DNA of 64,000 nt from Manduca sexta (taxonomy: Eukaryota; Arthropoda; Insecta; Lepidoptera; Sphingidae). A program made the translations under genes and the position numbers. Location: the NCBI RefSeq assembly GCF_014839805.1, contig NC_051119.1, positions 8,425,245 to 8,489,244 on the forward strand. The letters are read 5' to 3'. Of this stretch, positions 1-11,970 are shown piece after piece. The notes below the pieces were generated by a model. The model searched no databases and was not told the origin of the DNA. It saw only the letters and a list, made by a program, of their open reading frames with translations. Each line of letters starts with the position of its first letter. The first letter of the stretch is position 1.

Positions 1-310
1 ATGGTAACTTACGTAGGCTTAGAAATACAGAATCAAGGATTCGATATTAAACCATTACGTCTTGTTATGTTAGAGCCGGTACCATTAACACGAATTTACA
101 CGTTATGGTACCATTAGCGTAAACGTTTCGTTTAAGTAAATTTTTAAATGAAAATAAAGGCCAATGAGCGTATTTGAAACTAAAATACGACAGCGTAATC
201 ATTGCGCGCGTGTAAACTTCGAATAGTTCATGTAACTATAGACCATCGTGTGTTAAAATGTATGGAAAAGGCAGCACGTGTCTCCTTTTCGACATATGGT
301 ATCATCTAAT

Positions 311-690
311 GATTACCTCGGTGGCATAGTAATACGATTACCGTGTTGAGATCCAGGGTTCAAATACTAGGTCGGGCCAAAAATAATTGTGACTGGATTT
401 TTCTATCTTAAAAATTACTCAGTCGCAACCCGGAGTCAGGAAGTCAACGCTGTGATACCCCCGTGCCTCGGAGAGCACGTAAAGCCGTTGTTCCTACGCC
501 TAATCTTTCTCCAGTTATGTCGGATTCCGTCTCACCGGACTATGAGAGTGAAGAAACGGGGAGTGCACAAGTGCACAGTGCACAACTGCACAAGTGTGTG
601 CGCAATACACAGGTGTATTGCGCACACACTTGTGCAGTATGTTGATCTCCGTTGAGATTGGCCGCCGTGGCCGGAATTCGAGGAGTGATT
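311..690 (+). mobile_element. tRNA-derived SINE copy
   Basis: The left end resembles a tRNA-derived Pol III promoter (cctcggtggcatagt, then the B-box-like gggttcaaatac). It is followed by a body with actcagtcgcaacccggagt, gtgcctcggagagcacgtaa and a right end gagattggccgccgtggcc. This order is that of a SINE common in moth genomes, recognised from memory of the family rather than by search. It contains a perfect 24-bp inverted repeat at 587-636. Confidence 0.7.
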
Positions 691-836
691 CATCTTGTAA
701 CGAATACTTTATACGTTAACTTACTCGATATGAATGCTTCACTATAATAAGTAAATTTTGCTAGGGGTTCAGATGTTACCAAATATGATGAACATAATTA
801 TTTCCTGGCTAACATAACAAAATATATCTTGCTATA

Positions 837-1167
837 AGCGGCGATAGTCTAGTTGGGTGTGGAACGGACTGCCAAGACGAATGTCCGCAGGTTCCAATCC
901 CAAGGGCACACACCTCTGACTTTTCTAAAATCATGTATGTATTCTTTGTAAATTTATCGTTCGCTTTAACGGTGAAGAAAAACATCGTGAGGAAACCTGC
1001 ACATCTGAGAAGTTCTCTATAGTAATTTCGAAGGTGTGTGAAGTCTACCAATCCGCAATAGGCCAGCGTGGTGGACTAAGGCCTAATCCCTCTCAGTAGT
1101 AGAGGAGGCCCGTGCTCAGCAGTGGGTAAGTATATAATACAGGGCTGATTTTATTATTATTATATCT
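837..1167 (+). mobile_element. Lepidopteran SINE copy with ATT-rich tail
   Basis: The body includes ccaagggcacacacctctga, aacatcgtgaggaaacctgc and gtggactaaggcctaatccc, and ends cagtgggtaagtatataata followed by a TTATTATTATTA tail. This is a very widespread short element of moth genomes with a tRNA-like head. It looks near full length and relatively well preserved. Confidence 0.75.
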
Positions 1168-1570
1168 TGCTAAAAGTAGAACGATTAAACTTATAATAGT
1201 CAAATCCTAAGGATGGAACTAAATTTATAAAAGGTTAATGTAGAAGCTAACATCAGCGATAAAATAACTATGAAATTTATTTATATCGTAATTAAAGTTA
1301 ACTATGAAAGTGCTATTAACTCGAGCTTCATGGTCTGTCGATATCAGAAGCACGGCACACCGTTATCAGTATAAAAGAAACAAGATTAAAGTTATTGTGA
1401 TTTTGTGAGTATTTTTCTCATTTTTAGTGTTCCGTACCTCAAAAGGAACCCTTATAGGATCACTTTGTTTTCCGTTCATCTGACAAAACTCTTTTTCACA
1501 TGCTCGGGTCTATGGTATCTTTCAGCTTTGAAAACATCAAACTTCAAAGTCTACGTGATCAAAATATACA

Positions 1571-1634
1571 GATATTGAATTTTGACACTATTCTTATTAT
1601 AAGATATTGAATTTTGACACTATTCTTATTATAA
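1571..1634. repeat. 32-bp direct tandem duplication
   Basis: The unit beginning gatattgaattttgacact occurs twice in perfect tandem at 1571-1602 and 1603-1634. It is intronic and has no visible function. Confidence 0.9.
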
Positions 1635-1775
1635 GGGATCTTGTACAAGACGCTGTGTTAACGTGGAATTAGACAGCGTCCGTAAAAAGTGCAACAAATT
1701 GAGGACTTCCTTCTTTTTGAAGTCGGATAAAATCCAAGACAATTGGTTATTCAGATCAATGGACTTAATAAATTA

Positions 1776-2025
1776 AATTTTCTGGTGGTAGGATATATTT
1801 TAAATCCTTCCGGATAGCGGCCACCGTACACAAGGTTTTAAATTCGCCATAGCGGCCCATGAAGTGTGTCGCGTTCCGGGATCAGACTGTGTATATCCGG
1901 TCCCAATAGTTCGGCACAATTGTGTCGACTGTCGAGGAGTAATCATCTCTCACCAGTCGACATTCTATTGGACCCTACTCCACTTACGATTAGGTGCAGT
2001 AATCAATTTGTAGTGCACGTATAAA
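1776..2025 (+). repeat. Dispersed repeat (non-LTR 3'-end type), copy 1
   Basis: It contains ctggtggtaggatatatttt, gtcgcgttccgggatcagac, gtgtatatccggtcccaata and ctattggaccctactccact. The same order is seen at 8205-8455 and 15100-15350 (+ strand) and at 51598-51830 (- strand), with a shorter piece at 22566-22675 (- strand). It is a family of short interspersed copies, probably 3' ends of an RTE-like LINE or a related SINE. Confidence 0.7.
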
Positions 2026-2284
2026 AAACAGTTACTAATTTCTTGACTTAATGCATTCTATACTTTCTTAAATCTATCTACCTTAATAGTTGCCACTGTA
2101 GTCACGTTGGCAACTGATTAATACCTAAGCGACGTGTTTCGGAAGAAACTAGCGTCTATTTATATGCTTCCACCAGTCTGGTAGAGCGATTGCATTCTTT
2201 GTCGTTTCAGGTAATGTTTAATTAAATTTTTAATGAGACTTGCCTCACTAACAAACGACTAGCTTCTTAAATAGAAGACATGCT

Positions 2285-2520
2285 CTATACTCAAAAGGGT
2301 AGACAGAGGTGCAACTATTGGACCCACTTTTTGTCGTGCGTATTCCGTCCCATTATGTGGCAGGGGGCGCACCTATCGCCTTCTCCAGCACAAATTCTAC
2401 ACTCAGGGCTGATACAGGCTAGAAAAACCTAACATAACTTTGCCTGACCCGGGGATCGAACCCGAGCCCTGAGCACTGCAGTTGTATCGTAAAACTACTA
2501 ACCAACTACGCCTCCAAGAT
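2285..2520 (-). mobile_element. tRNA-derived SINE copy
   Basis: On the minus strand it starts with a tRNA-like head holding the B box gggttcgatcc, then gtcaggcaaagttatgtt, and ends in the cctctgtctacccttttg region. The same family occurs at 22684-22900, 45030-45190 (minus) and 59215-59400. Confidence 0.7.
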
Positions 2521-5500
2521 AGTTAAATGGGAGAATTTACAATAACTTGAATCCATCTCGCTGGTATACAGATTGGTTTTAGAAGACCCTACAATGTTGA
2601 ATTTCCAATATTGTACAGCAAGGACATTTAAGACAGGACTTAAGTTTAAGTCTATTAGTACCCTAACCGTTATAACTACAAAAAAACTCTATTGGGTATA
2701 GGTCTAAACTATATTAGACTGACAATAATTTTCGATGGTATTAAAAACCGCGTACACAGATTTTGAAAAAATAGTTTTTGTATTTTTATCAATTAGGGTA
2801 GCTGCACGTAATATAATTTTTCTCAAAGCTCAGTCCTAATATTGTGTGTTCCGATTTATTGTGCTGGTACTAGAGCCTATGATTTAACTATTTTATTGTT
2901 TCGTCATTTTTATTCGCATCTACATTAGCTTCTGGAATTCGAAATCCACCATGGTATAATTATTTATTATTATGAATCTAATTGTAATTAACTTTAAATC
3001 TAATTTAGAACACAACATCCAAATTTAACGTAATAAGTGGCCGACATTGGCATAATAATTGGCATTTAAATATCCCTGCGCAGTAATGAACACGTGAAAT
3101 ACCAGTCCGAAATACATAGTTTGAAACATAAACAGACGCACTCGTAAATACTATTTACTGTTTATATTGCTAGTTCTCGTGTTATTACACCGCAGTTAAT
3201 AATATCATTACGTTGCCCATACAATATTATTGGACCATGTTGGTTACGGCAAAGTAACATCCTGATGGAATAAATAGATTCCACAGACTTAATTATATCA
3301 CACCAAATAACAGATTAATCTATTATTGATTTAAATTGATAAAAATACTGTAAATTTTTTTTTTATTTTCTAAATAGAGCCAATTAGATGTTAAGTAAGA
3401 TGAATGTCCAACGCTAACTCCAAACAAACTAATGCAAAATTAAATACGAAAATATAAAAATGTTAAAGTTTTTTGTGACCAAGTTTGGTAGCAAAAATTT
3501 AAATACTTGGTGGATTTTCCTGAGTAATATATAACACAATCATGGATTCAATGAATCGTGATCAAGTCAGCGGAATAGAATAGAGGCGAAATCGATAGTT
3601 TATCGATACATTCGAAACGTTCAGTAATTCGGCCACTGTGATATATCGATTCCAAATGCATTCAAACGCTGTTCATTTATTCGATGCAACTCACTGTATT
3701 ACATAGCTAATATGTTATTTTTTGTCGAAAACCTTAATGGTAGACTAATTAAAAATGGTAGTATTTCATGTGTTTTTCTCCCAACATTGTAAAGCCATAT
3801 ATATTTTGCCAGGAAAGTATGGAATGAAAGAACCGATATCGTGGAATTGTCGATATTATGATCTTTAAATTACCATCAAACATGATAGTCGGAAGCAATA
3901 ATTGAGACATACTATCAACGCAACATAAATGTAAGGTGTTTTCGTGTAGATGATCGAGAAAAATTAATAAGCATGTTCTAGAGCTAGTAGAAAAAATATT
4001 TCGGGACGAGATTAAAATTATACACTGGTTATTTTAATATTAACAAAAAATCCCAGTAATTCTCTCGCCAAATGAGTTGACAGTATATCTCTGAACTAAA
4101 ATAGAAACCCTTGTTGTTTACATATAGTTTTGAGCGGTTTTACGATATAATAAAATATCTTTATGCTTCATGTTGGACCGCTTTGGTGTAATTTAGACTT
4201 TATCAGTGATGTGTAGCTGGGCTTTTGTGGACACGCAGTAATTCTGTAACATCAACTTGTAAGTGAATTCATTGTTTCTGGTGTTTTAGTTGTTATATCA
4301 CGGATGGCCATGATTATTAGAGTAAGTCTTAGAGCGGTTAATGCATGGATTGGTTTTCTTCTCAAGTAAAAGTAGCATTTTATTCCAACCAGCTCCACAC
4401 CAAACATCTCTAACAACCCTGAGAGTTTACGGCGCACTCCAGACGCTGTCGATGATCGATGTCTATAATAAATCCAAGGTGATGCCATCATATATCTCTG
4501 TACGTAACTGTGACGTCATAGGCAACGCAAAATACACGATTACGTAAAGAATTTTAAACGTTAATAGTCTAAAAATCTGAACAATATTGTCGAGACTAAT
4601 TTTATTTTGTGGCATCAAGGTAGTTTTTCTTCTCCCGGTGTTCAATGTTAGTCATCAGAGTAAGGTTGGTAGGGAAGGCGTTGTTATCAACTGCTTGAAG
4701 TGGATTCGAAGACAATAAGGGCTGACTACCAGATGTCAAGCAAAATTACACTCTGAGACATTCTGAATGTACAGATTACTGGGTCGTAGAACTATTCACG
4801 TATACTACTAAATAATAGGCGTACGCCAAATACTAGATAGGAGAACGCTTGATGATAATAATCAAAATAGACACGGGTAGTATATAGCTCTTTTGAATCT
4901 TAACCAAACGCTTCACAATATTTAATTTGCTAATTGAATATAGCATGTATACTTAAATACGAGAGAGCATAAGATTGCGGTCTCCTTTTTGCAGTGACTT
5001 CGGAAACTCGTTAGCTGGTATACGTATTACTCATTTGTTAATACTACGTCTATTTCTTCCCATGATGACGAGTCTACCGCCTTATAAGGCACAATTTTTA
5101 GACGAAGATAACACATATACCCGATCCTTGATTCGAACCAAAGACCTAAACGGTAGTCGCACCAAAATACACCCACGCAATCTATTGTTATAGTTGTTAT
5201 GACTATGAGCATTGAGATAAATATTGTTCATCGAATTACAATTGGATTTTTTTAGAATTTAACTATAAAGCAGTTGAATCACATAAATCTTTAATGTTTT
5301 GAGTAACGTAGGAGTGCGAGCGTTTACAATGAGCGCGGTGTAAATGACGTTGCGTGCTCTGGATTGTGTTATGTTCAATGACGATAATGTTTATCTGTTG
5401 TCACTATTTTATTGTTCTAAACATCCATTTTATTTACAATAGTAAATATTGTTAATCCTTCACGTACAGAAATTAGAGACGATTTTGTCCAATGGTTCCA

Positions 5501-5670
5501 GATTGTTCATGGAATGGACCGCTTATGTCACATTATTTCAAAACAGCAATTAGATTAATGACTGAAAATAAATATTATTCAAAAGTAATTTTAATTCGTT
5601 TAGTAACGCAATGTAAAACTGACCCTGTATACTTCAGTTGACTTATACCACGTCATGATTGCTGCACAAG

Positions 5671-5931
5671 GCCCTTATTCTGTATGATAGTGTAAACGCG
5701 TAACGCGGCCGTGTCATGTTATCTTCGAGAAATGTGCGTGGAATGGTATTCTGTAAGGCCTTATTCTCTATCCCGCACGTTATTTTAACAGTGCGTAACA
5801 AGCACGTAACACAACGCGTCATGTTTAGGACTATAGAAATTTGACTTACAGAATACCATTCCACGCAAATTTCTCGGAAATAAAATGACACGGCCGCGTT
5901 ACGCGTTTACACTATCATACAGAATAAGGGC
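5671..5931. mobile_element. Composite MITE: full copy plus inverted partial copy
   Basis: The outer 47 bases (gcccttattctgtatgatag and on) are repeated perfectly in inverse at 5885-5931, and imperfect pairing continues for about 90 bp. The inner piece from about 5757 to 5931 corresponds to the complete 174-bp element at 25123-25296. The extra 86 bp at the left is an inverted copy of that element's right half, so the palindrome is secondary. Confidence 0.8.
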
Positions 5932-8204
5932 GCTGGACTGGTGATTATCTCATTTATTAAGTGTTATATTATAATTTTAATTATAATACGCTTCAGATGG
6001 ACTGGTGGTGACTTCGTTGATTAAGTGTTATAATTTTAATTATAATAGGCTACAAAGAGCTGCATTCATTTGAGAGTAAAGCGTTCTATAATATAAAACG
6101 AGGCCACAACTAGAAAAAGTTAACAACGAGTAGCAATTACTTCCTTGAGCGATGGAAGACGGCACCCTTTCTTTGATTGGTGCAGTATTTTTTTTATTAG
6201 GGTTTTGTCTGTAAACACCCATTATAAATTTCCATATGTTCAACTAACAATTGTTTTCAATAAACAATCTCAATGTCAATCTTCAATCAGATTTCGAGAA
6301 TGAACCAATCAAAATAACTCATTTGTAAGAATGTCAAAAATACTATGTTCTGATTGGTCCATTTTTGATATAGATCGAAAAAAAGCGATTGGGATCGTTT
6401 ATTGAAAATGGCGGTAAATCAGAAATTCGGAATCGAATACTATAGTTTTCATATCATACGTTTTGTAATGCAGACTTGTTATCTAAAGGATGCTAATTGT
6501 ACATCAAACTATTTGTAATACGTCAAAGTATTATCATCTAAATAAGATTTAATTTAAATTCTCATTGAACCCAAATATAATTTCCTAAATGATGCATGTA
6601 ATATTTATTTCTAAATCTGAGGATCGAACCCCTAGGTGCATTTAATAAATTTATTGTATAGGTAACAAATTAAAACAAATTACAGATTCAGATTATGTAA
6701 TGATTTGTATATTCACAAACATTAACGAAATGATAAAACAAACAAAAACAAGCAATGAAAAGATACATTATTTTACTCAAATCAATTGGCCAATTGTAAT
6801 ATTTAAAAGAACTAGAAGATAAGATCTCGAAAAATAATAAAACCAGTATATCTAGTATAAATAAATAATAAAATAAACATATGAATATAGGACTAAAGAA
6901 AATTAGATTTGACTAATTTTTTTTTCAATGGTGTAGATTTCTCACCTAAAACGGTGAAGTGATATATTATTTCTATATTTTCCTTAAAATAATATTTGAG
7001 CGTGTAGCCAAAACACAGAAAGTGGAGCAAACACTTAACGGCGCCTACAAACAAGAAAACTCGGATAAACAAACTTGGCTGTTTTTACGAGTAACTGCTT
7101 ACAGTTAGGGCACATTCATAATGGCAAAATCGCGGTGCGTTTTTGGAAAACTAAATAATGATTGTAGATATATCGCGTGATCGAATGGTGTTAGACTTGA
7201 TTATAATTTCCAGATTATTATCTTAAAGTAAGTATTTTAAACGCGGACACTACTAAATCTAATCGGCTATTACGCGGTATTCTAATATACTTCCAAGGAG
7301 CTTACTCTATGCTAATGTAGTTAGTAAAATGTAACGTTACGCTGCATATTTTGGAGTTGATAACTATGTATGTACACCACGCATTAATTGCCCTGAAGTC
7401 TAAAGATTATGTCAAAAGATAAAGTTTTTTTTACAAATAGAATGAGTATTTTGATAATTAAATGTACATAACAAATATCTTTTACGAATTACAATTTCTT
7501 CTACACAGTCTGTTTCCATTGTTTGTCTTAGAACATTCCTTCTATATACCTATTTTTTCATAAAACGAATATATTAAACAAACAAATAAGACAATATCGT
7601 GACAATATTTTGTTAAAACTATTTTGTTACTTAAATTAGTTTTGAAAACAAGTACTCCAATAATAAAATTCATTTTTGCCTCAATTGCAAATCATGTTTA
7701 TAAATTTAAGTCTCGAATTTTCACTAACAATATTGCCAGAAACGACCGCAACGCGCATCGCATTATGAACAAACCCTTAGCTAGCAATATGACTTGTGAC
7801 AAATCTTCGCAAGTTGTTTCATATGAACTCGGAGATATCTTAAGATAGTCTTGTGTGGTTTTATCACGATATTACTGCGGCTATTCTGTATTGTTTGTTT
7901 TACGTGTGCTTCTATGTGAACCTTATTTATTCGCCGCAAAGGAATTGAGACGAATGTTTTAGATAATTTAGATTCTGGTGGTAGGATACATTTTTTATCA
8001 TCGAAATAAAACTGATTACTGATTTTATCGCGGTTATTTATATTATAATTTTCGCCCGACGTTTCGAAGACTTTGCAGCGTTCGTTGTCACAGGGGGGAC
8101 TGAGGTGTTGTTCATCCACAAGTGAAAGTTACAATATCTACCTACATTTTACAAATATACAATTTTTTTTGTTGACTGTCCGATTTGAGCAGAACGAGCT
8201 GTGT

Positions 8205-8455
8205 CTTGAAGTCTAAATTTTATATCCGCCCGGATAGCCACCACCGTTCACAAGGTTTTTAAACCCGCCATAATGACCCACGTAAGAGTGTCGCGTTCCG
8301 AGATAAGCCTGTGTATATCCGGTTAAAACGGGCCGGCAAAACTGTGTCCACTGTCGGGGGGTAATCATCTCTCGTCAGTCGACATTATATTGGACACCAC
8401 TTCATTAACATCAGGTATAGAGGAGTCACATTGCTGTGTCCGTATATAAAAATAA
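8205..8455 (+). repeat. Dispersed repeat, copy 2
   Basis: It is parallel to 1776-2025, with tatatccgcccggatagcca, gtgtcgcgttccgagataag and gtaatcatctctcgtcagtc. A stray fragment of its left end (ctggtggtaggataca) lies at about 7975, separated by roughly 230 bp of other sequence, which suggests an insertion or rearrangement. Confidence 0.65.
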
Positions 8456-9344
8456 AAACAGATGATAATAATTGAATACTATAGAAGATTTTTTCAATGA
8501 TAAATATACGAGTATAAACTATTGTCTCTAATAATTCTTGCAGTTCAAATATTTATATTGCGCTATTTAAAGATCATACTCCCTGCATTAGGCAGTAGAA
8601 GTATATAATGCGGTGTTACCTTGCCAGACTATTACATATAAGACCTCCCGTCAAGTGAAAAAAATTAATAAAATCAAGCAGTCATATACCCTATTCTTAA
8701 CTCAGTTGTAATAACCCATATAATGTAAATACTATTATTTATAACTAAATACAGATAATAATACACATAGTGACTTGTGATGGACAAAAGGTTTAATCTT
8801 AACCCACACAAGGTTCCCATTCCGCGGTTATTAGAAGCTACACAGTAGATATAAACCAGCAGCAAATATTTACAGAACAAATACAATTCCGTTTCGCTCT
8901 CTGTGTGAGAACTATTTCGTTTGTCCTATTTCTCGGCTAGCTTCAACCAGAGGTCAATTACGAAATGCAAAAGTTCAAAATTGAGTCTTGTATTGTTTTT
9001 TGAATGTACTATAAATTTTTAATTGTAAAATACTTAGGATGTTGATATTTGACGTGAATATATGCATCTTAATTTGCCCGGATCTTACTTATTATAATAG
9101 TTATAGTAAATATATATATTCAAGTAATCATTAAATCAATCTAAAATGAAAAATCAGACAGATCCCCTAGTTGTACAAGATTTTAGGAATATGTACAAAA
9201 TATATACAGAGTAAGAAAAGCAATAAGAATATCATGCTATCTCAAACTCTTATCTGCTGTGTTCCATTAGACACGCGTAGAAGTAAACATGTACGAGATA
9301 GAATGAGAAATTGAACAAAGTGAATAATGTATCTCTCCACTCAC

Positions 9345-9435
9345 TTGTCGTGTATCCGAAGTCGTCTTCTTCCTCTGGATCTGCCTCCTTCTCTTCTTTG
9401 GTCCGCTTTATGGCGCCGGCTGACGCTCGATCGAT
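9345..9435 (-). CDS. MPDZ: MPDZ-like exon: linker leading to PDZ8
   Basis: 91 bp, phase 0 in, phase 1 out (acceptor tatcttctag/ATCGAT, donor ACGACAA/gtgagt). It encodes IDRASAGAIKRTKEEKEADP, then EEEDDFGYTT. The ending EEDDFGY corresponds to KEDEFGYSWKNI, which immediately precedes PDZ8 in mammalian MPDZ, so the next exon should open PDZ8. No such exon was found in 1-9344. This is the most 3' exon visible. Confidence 0.88.
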
Positions 9436-9802
9436 CTAGAAGATAAAACTTGCTTAGATTTTGAATTCTCATTTAATGTAACAGCCTTAGTGTCTTTCTA
9501 TACTAATATTACACAGAATATTAAATATTAATAGACACAGCAATTAATAGTTGACTTGCCTAAAACCTATTAATGCTTGGAGACGTATAATGTTTAATTT
9601 AAAAAGATATATACATGTATGCGTTGAAACTCACGTACCTACAATATGTTTATGTACGTATAAATACGTATGTATCTAAATAGTAATTATGTATTAGTGG
9701 AAGATAATATTTATTCTTCTAGCTGATGCTTTAAAGCGATTCTACAAATAGCTGGGTCTTCACATTTTCGTATACACTACATTGGATGGATATGAGACTC
9801 AC

Positions 9803-10066
9803 CTCAACTCCTTTATCAGAGTAGGTCCTCCCCTGCAGCTCTCTTTCATCTTCTTCGTCGCTGCTCTCCGAATCGTCGGAGTATTCAGGTTTAGATACGG
9901 GTTGTGGTGGCGCCGCCTCGCTCTGTTCTTCCTTCTTTTCTTTTGATTCTTCATTTTCCTTTGCTTCTTCATTTTCCTTTGCTTCTTCTTTCTTTTCTTT
10001 CTGTTCTGCTTGTTCTTTCTTCTCTTCTGCTTCCTCCGTATAATCTGGATCTGGCGTTACTGTTAT
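9803..10066 (-). CDS. MPDZ: MPDZ-like exon: KE-rich acidic linker
   Basis: 88 codons, phase 0 in and out (acceptor tatcaacag/ATAACA, donor GTTGAG/gtgagt). After ITVTPDPDYTEEAEE comes a highly charged stretch of Lys and Glu with an internal duplication EEAKENEEAKENEE, then a proline patch and an acidic end SDDSESSDEEDERELQG. It is likely a single alpha-helix or coiled segment followed by casein-kinase-2-type acidic serines (inference). The duplicated 18-bp unit shows slippage within coding sequence. No domain match is claimed. Confidence 0.85.
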
Positions 10067-10429
10067 CTGTTGATAAAATTGTTATCAACTATTTACTGTA
10101 TATTACTTTTAAATTTTTAATGACGTCAACATAGGAAGAGATTCCCATTTTGCCTCCATAACTTATGGATGCTGCCTATGTTTTTTAAATATACTTAACT
10201 AGTTATTCTTCCTCTCAGTCGTACGCTTCTGGCGAAGTGGTCATGGTTATGGATTGTTTGAAAAATTGATTGCAACTTTTGCGAGACTTCTCCATCTCTC
10301 TCTATTCATGGCACTGCTAGTTATTAGGGGATACTAAATCTGTTGTCATAGCGACCCATTGTCATGACCTAGTCCCTCCTACCAATTCAAGTTCAATGTT
10401 GTCTTCAGCACCAGCAACATCTCCCCTAC

Positions 10430-10546
10430 CTTTATCTCGTGCTGTGGTGTTTTCTGTTTGTCTGCGGGTGGCGGCGCGGGGGCGTGCCGCACGGACGCGG
10501 GCGACGTCGGCGGGGACGATGCCTCCACGTCCGAAGAGTCTGTATT
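10430..10546 (-). CDS. MPDZ: MPDZ-like exon: Pro/Ser/Ala linker after PDZ7
   Basis: 39 codons, phase 0 in and out (acceptor attgtgcag/AATACA, donor GATAAAG/gtaggg). It encodes NTDSSDVEASSPPTSPASVR, then HAPAPPPADKQKTPQHEIK. It is disordered and proline-rich, with SPPTSP repeats that are possible proline-directed kinase or SH3 sites (inference). The corresponding mammalian linker is also proline-rich. Another reading frame here is longer but does not match the splice phases. Confidence 0.82.
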
Positions 10547-10861
10547 CTGCACAATCGAAATGATCCACGCTGTGGAGTTCGGTTTGGACTGAATTTTCAT
10601 TTTTTTTCTATGATATACTAATTCTTATGTTAATGTTAATTATTCAACAAACATTTTTATCGCCATTAAAATTAAACTATTTTTCGGATTTTATCGGAAA
10701 AATACAAAAAAAATAATTTTAATGTCTAACATTCGCGTAAATATAAGAAATCATTATTGTTATTGCCAGTTTAGCTACTGGTATCCATAAAAGTTCATGT
10801 ACTACACTTTTGCTTTGTTAAATGTCCTCATTCAACAGTCGCTAGCCGACTACTTCCTTAC

Positions 10862-10987
10862 CCAGGTAAGCAGACTCTGCACGGTGAGGGTCACCTTCTC
10901 CCCCGCTGCCTTGATGAGTTGTACTGCACGCTCATGCTGAGCAGACCTCACGCACACGCCGTCCACCTCCAGGATCCTGTCGCCTGT
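10862..10987 (-). CDS. MPDZ: MPDZ-like exon: end of PDZ7
   Basis: 42 codons, phase 0 in and out (acceptor cccaacag/ACAGGC, donor ACCTGG/gtaagg). It encodes TGDRILEVDGVCVRSAQHER, then AVQLIKAAGEKVTLTVQSLL and TW. GDRILEVDG, the helix AQHERAVQLIKAAG and the strand VTLTVQSLL complete PDZ7; the mammalian match is GDRIVEVDG...ASHEQAVEAIRKAG. The alpha-B1 residue is His, so a class I ligand preference is likely. Confidence 0.92.
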
Positions 10988-11531
10988 CTGTTGGGAAAGT
11001 TTCTATTTACTACCACTACAGTACATAAACACTGTATTAGGTAAAGCACTTAAACTGTTAGTTGTGCAACTCAAGTCTTACTTAATGCCTATGCATACGA
11101 TTTTCAAAGTAGCTGAAAGCTTATTTTTGTATACGCACTGTAGATATACATATCAGATATTTACTGGTGGTAGGTCTCTCATATGTAAGAGTCCGCTTTG
11201 GTAGGTACCAGGCCAATGTCTACTTCTGCCACCAAGCAACAGTGTGAAGTCACTGTTGTATTCCAGTTTGACGGACATAGTAGCCAGGGAAACTACTGGA
11301 CATAATGAGACTTAACATCTCATGTCTCAGGATAGCGAGCGCAGTAGAATACCAAAAAATACTTTATAATTCAAGGAGTTGGATGGTGTTTCTACTATTT
11401 ATGGGCGGTTGTATCGCCTACCATCAGGCGAACAGTAAGCTCGTCTCATCATTCAAAGCAATAAAAAAATGATATACTGTTATATCATTCAAAGCATTCA
11501 GTACAGATGAAACTATAAATTATGAACTTAC
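10988..11531. other. Intron within PDZ7 carrying an RTE-type repeat
   Basis: This 544-bp intron contains, at about 11163-11470 on the + strand, a repeat running from ctggtggtaggtctctcata to catcaggcgaacagtaagct and ending ctcatcattcaaagcaata with a poly-A tract. That is the typical 3' end of lepidopteran RTE-like LINEs. It is antisense to the host gene. Confidence 0.75.
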
Positions 11532-11645
11532 TTGTAATTCTCCACTGGCTCCCGCGGGACTGTCAGGGACCACGTTCTTAATGAAGATGCCAAATATAAC
11601 CTTCTCTTCCCCCTCCTCTCCATCACGATTGGAGATTATATCAAC
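11532..11645 (-). CDS. MPDZ: MPDZ-like exon: middle of PDZ7
   Basis: 38 codons, phase 0 in and out (acceptor aaaccag/GTTGAT, donor TTACAA/gtaagt). It encodes VDIISNRDGEEGEEKVIFGI, then FIKNVVPDSPAGASGELQ. The acidic loop is followed by FGIFIKNVVPDSPAG, which matches RGIFIKHVLEDSPAGKNGTL of mammalian PDZ7. The intron upstream is only 180 bp, so these PDZ7 exons form a compact cluster. Confidence 0.92.
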
Positions 11646-11825
11646 CTGGTTTAAAAAGAAATTGCTAGCATTTTAAAAATCAATAAATTATATATAGTCC
11701 ATAACGATTACATATTTCATGATTACTATGTATTTCCATTTAGAGAATTGATATCAATGAGATTACGTAGGGATTACGTAGAGGCAATCTTGTGATACAG
11801 GAAATCGACTCTGTTGTTCTCTTAC

Positions 11826-11970
11826 CTTGCCACCAACGATACTGACTCCGAGCGGTGCTCCAGGGTTCCTCTTGATGGTGACCTTCCTCGCTGGGCCCCA
11901 CCGCTGCGCCACCAGCGCGTCGGCGCGCCGGTCCGGCGACACTGTCACTGTCATCGCTTGTGGTACGTAG
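11826..11970 (-). CDS. MPDZ: MPDZ-like exon: linker and first strands of PDZ7
   Basis: 145 bp, phase 2 in, phase 0 out (acceptor tgttcgtag/CTACGT, donor GGCAAG/gtaaga). It encodes YVPQAMTVTVSPDRRADALV, then AQRWGPARKVTIKRNPGAPL and GVSIVGGK. W.PARKVTI.R.P...LGVSIVGG aligns with W.QPRRVEL.REPSKSLGISIVGG of mammalian PDZ7. The loop is PLGV, a variant of GLGF. It is joined directly to the giant exon across an 8.3-kb intron, which leaves no room for a PDZ6 in the predicted protein. Confidence 0.9.

Larger units (their letters stand above)
1..9344. other. Intron (3' side of the MPDZ-like gene), no coding exon seen
   Basis: The exon ending at 9345 leaves the transcript in phase 1, so the coding sequence must continue below position 1. 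I scanned this stretch for a PDZ8-like exon on the minus strand and saw none. It holds SINEs (311-690, 837-1167, 2285-2520), the dispersed repeat at 1776-2025 and 8205-8455, a 32-bp tandem duplication at 1571-1634, a composite MITE at 5671-5931, and otherwise AT-rich unique sequence. Confidence 0.7.
9436..10861. other. Three short introns among linker exons
   Basis: Introns at 9436-9802, 10067-10429 and 10547-10861 separate the linker exons (each about 315-370 bp). They are AT-rich, and I see no repeat family or gene in them. Confidence 0.7.

Noticed and set aside
4252..4547. Overlapping small frames on both strands near 4.3-4.5 kb as the PDZ8 exon
   Set aside because: None contains a GLGF-like loop or the helix pattern of a PDZ domain, and phase 1 joining fails to give family-like text.
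10362..10568. Longer alternative frame over the linker exon at 10430-10546
   Set aside because: It does not end at a donor in phase with its neighbours; the chosen frame links PDZ7 to the KE-rich exon without a break.
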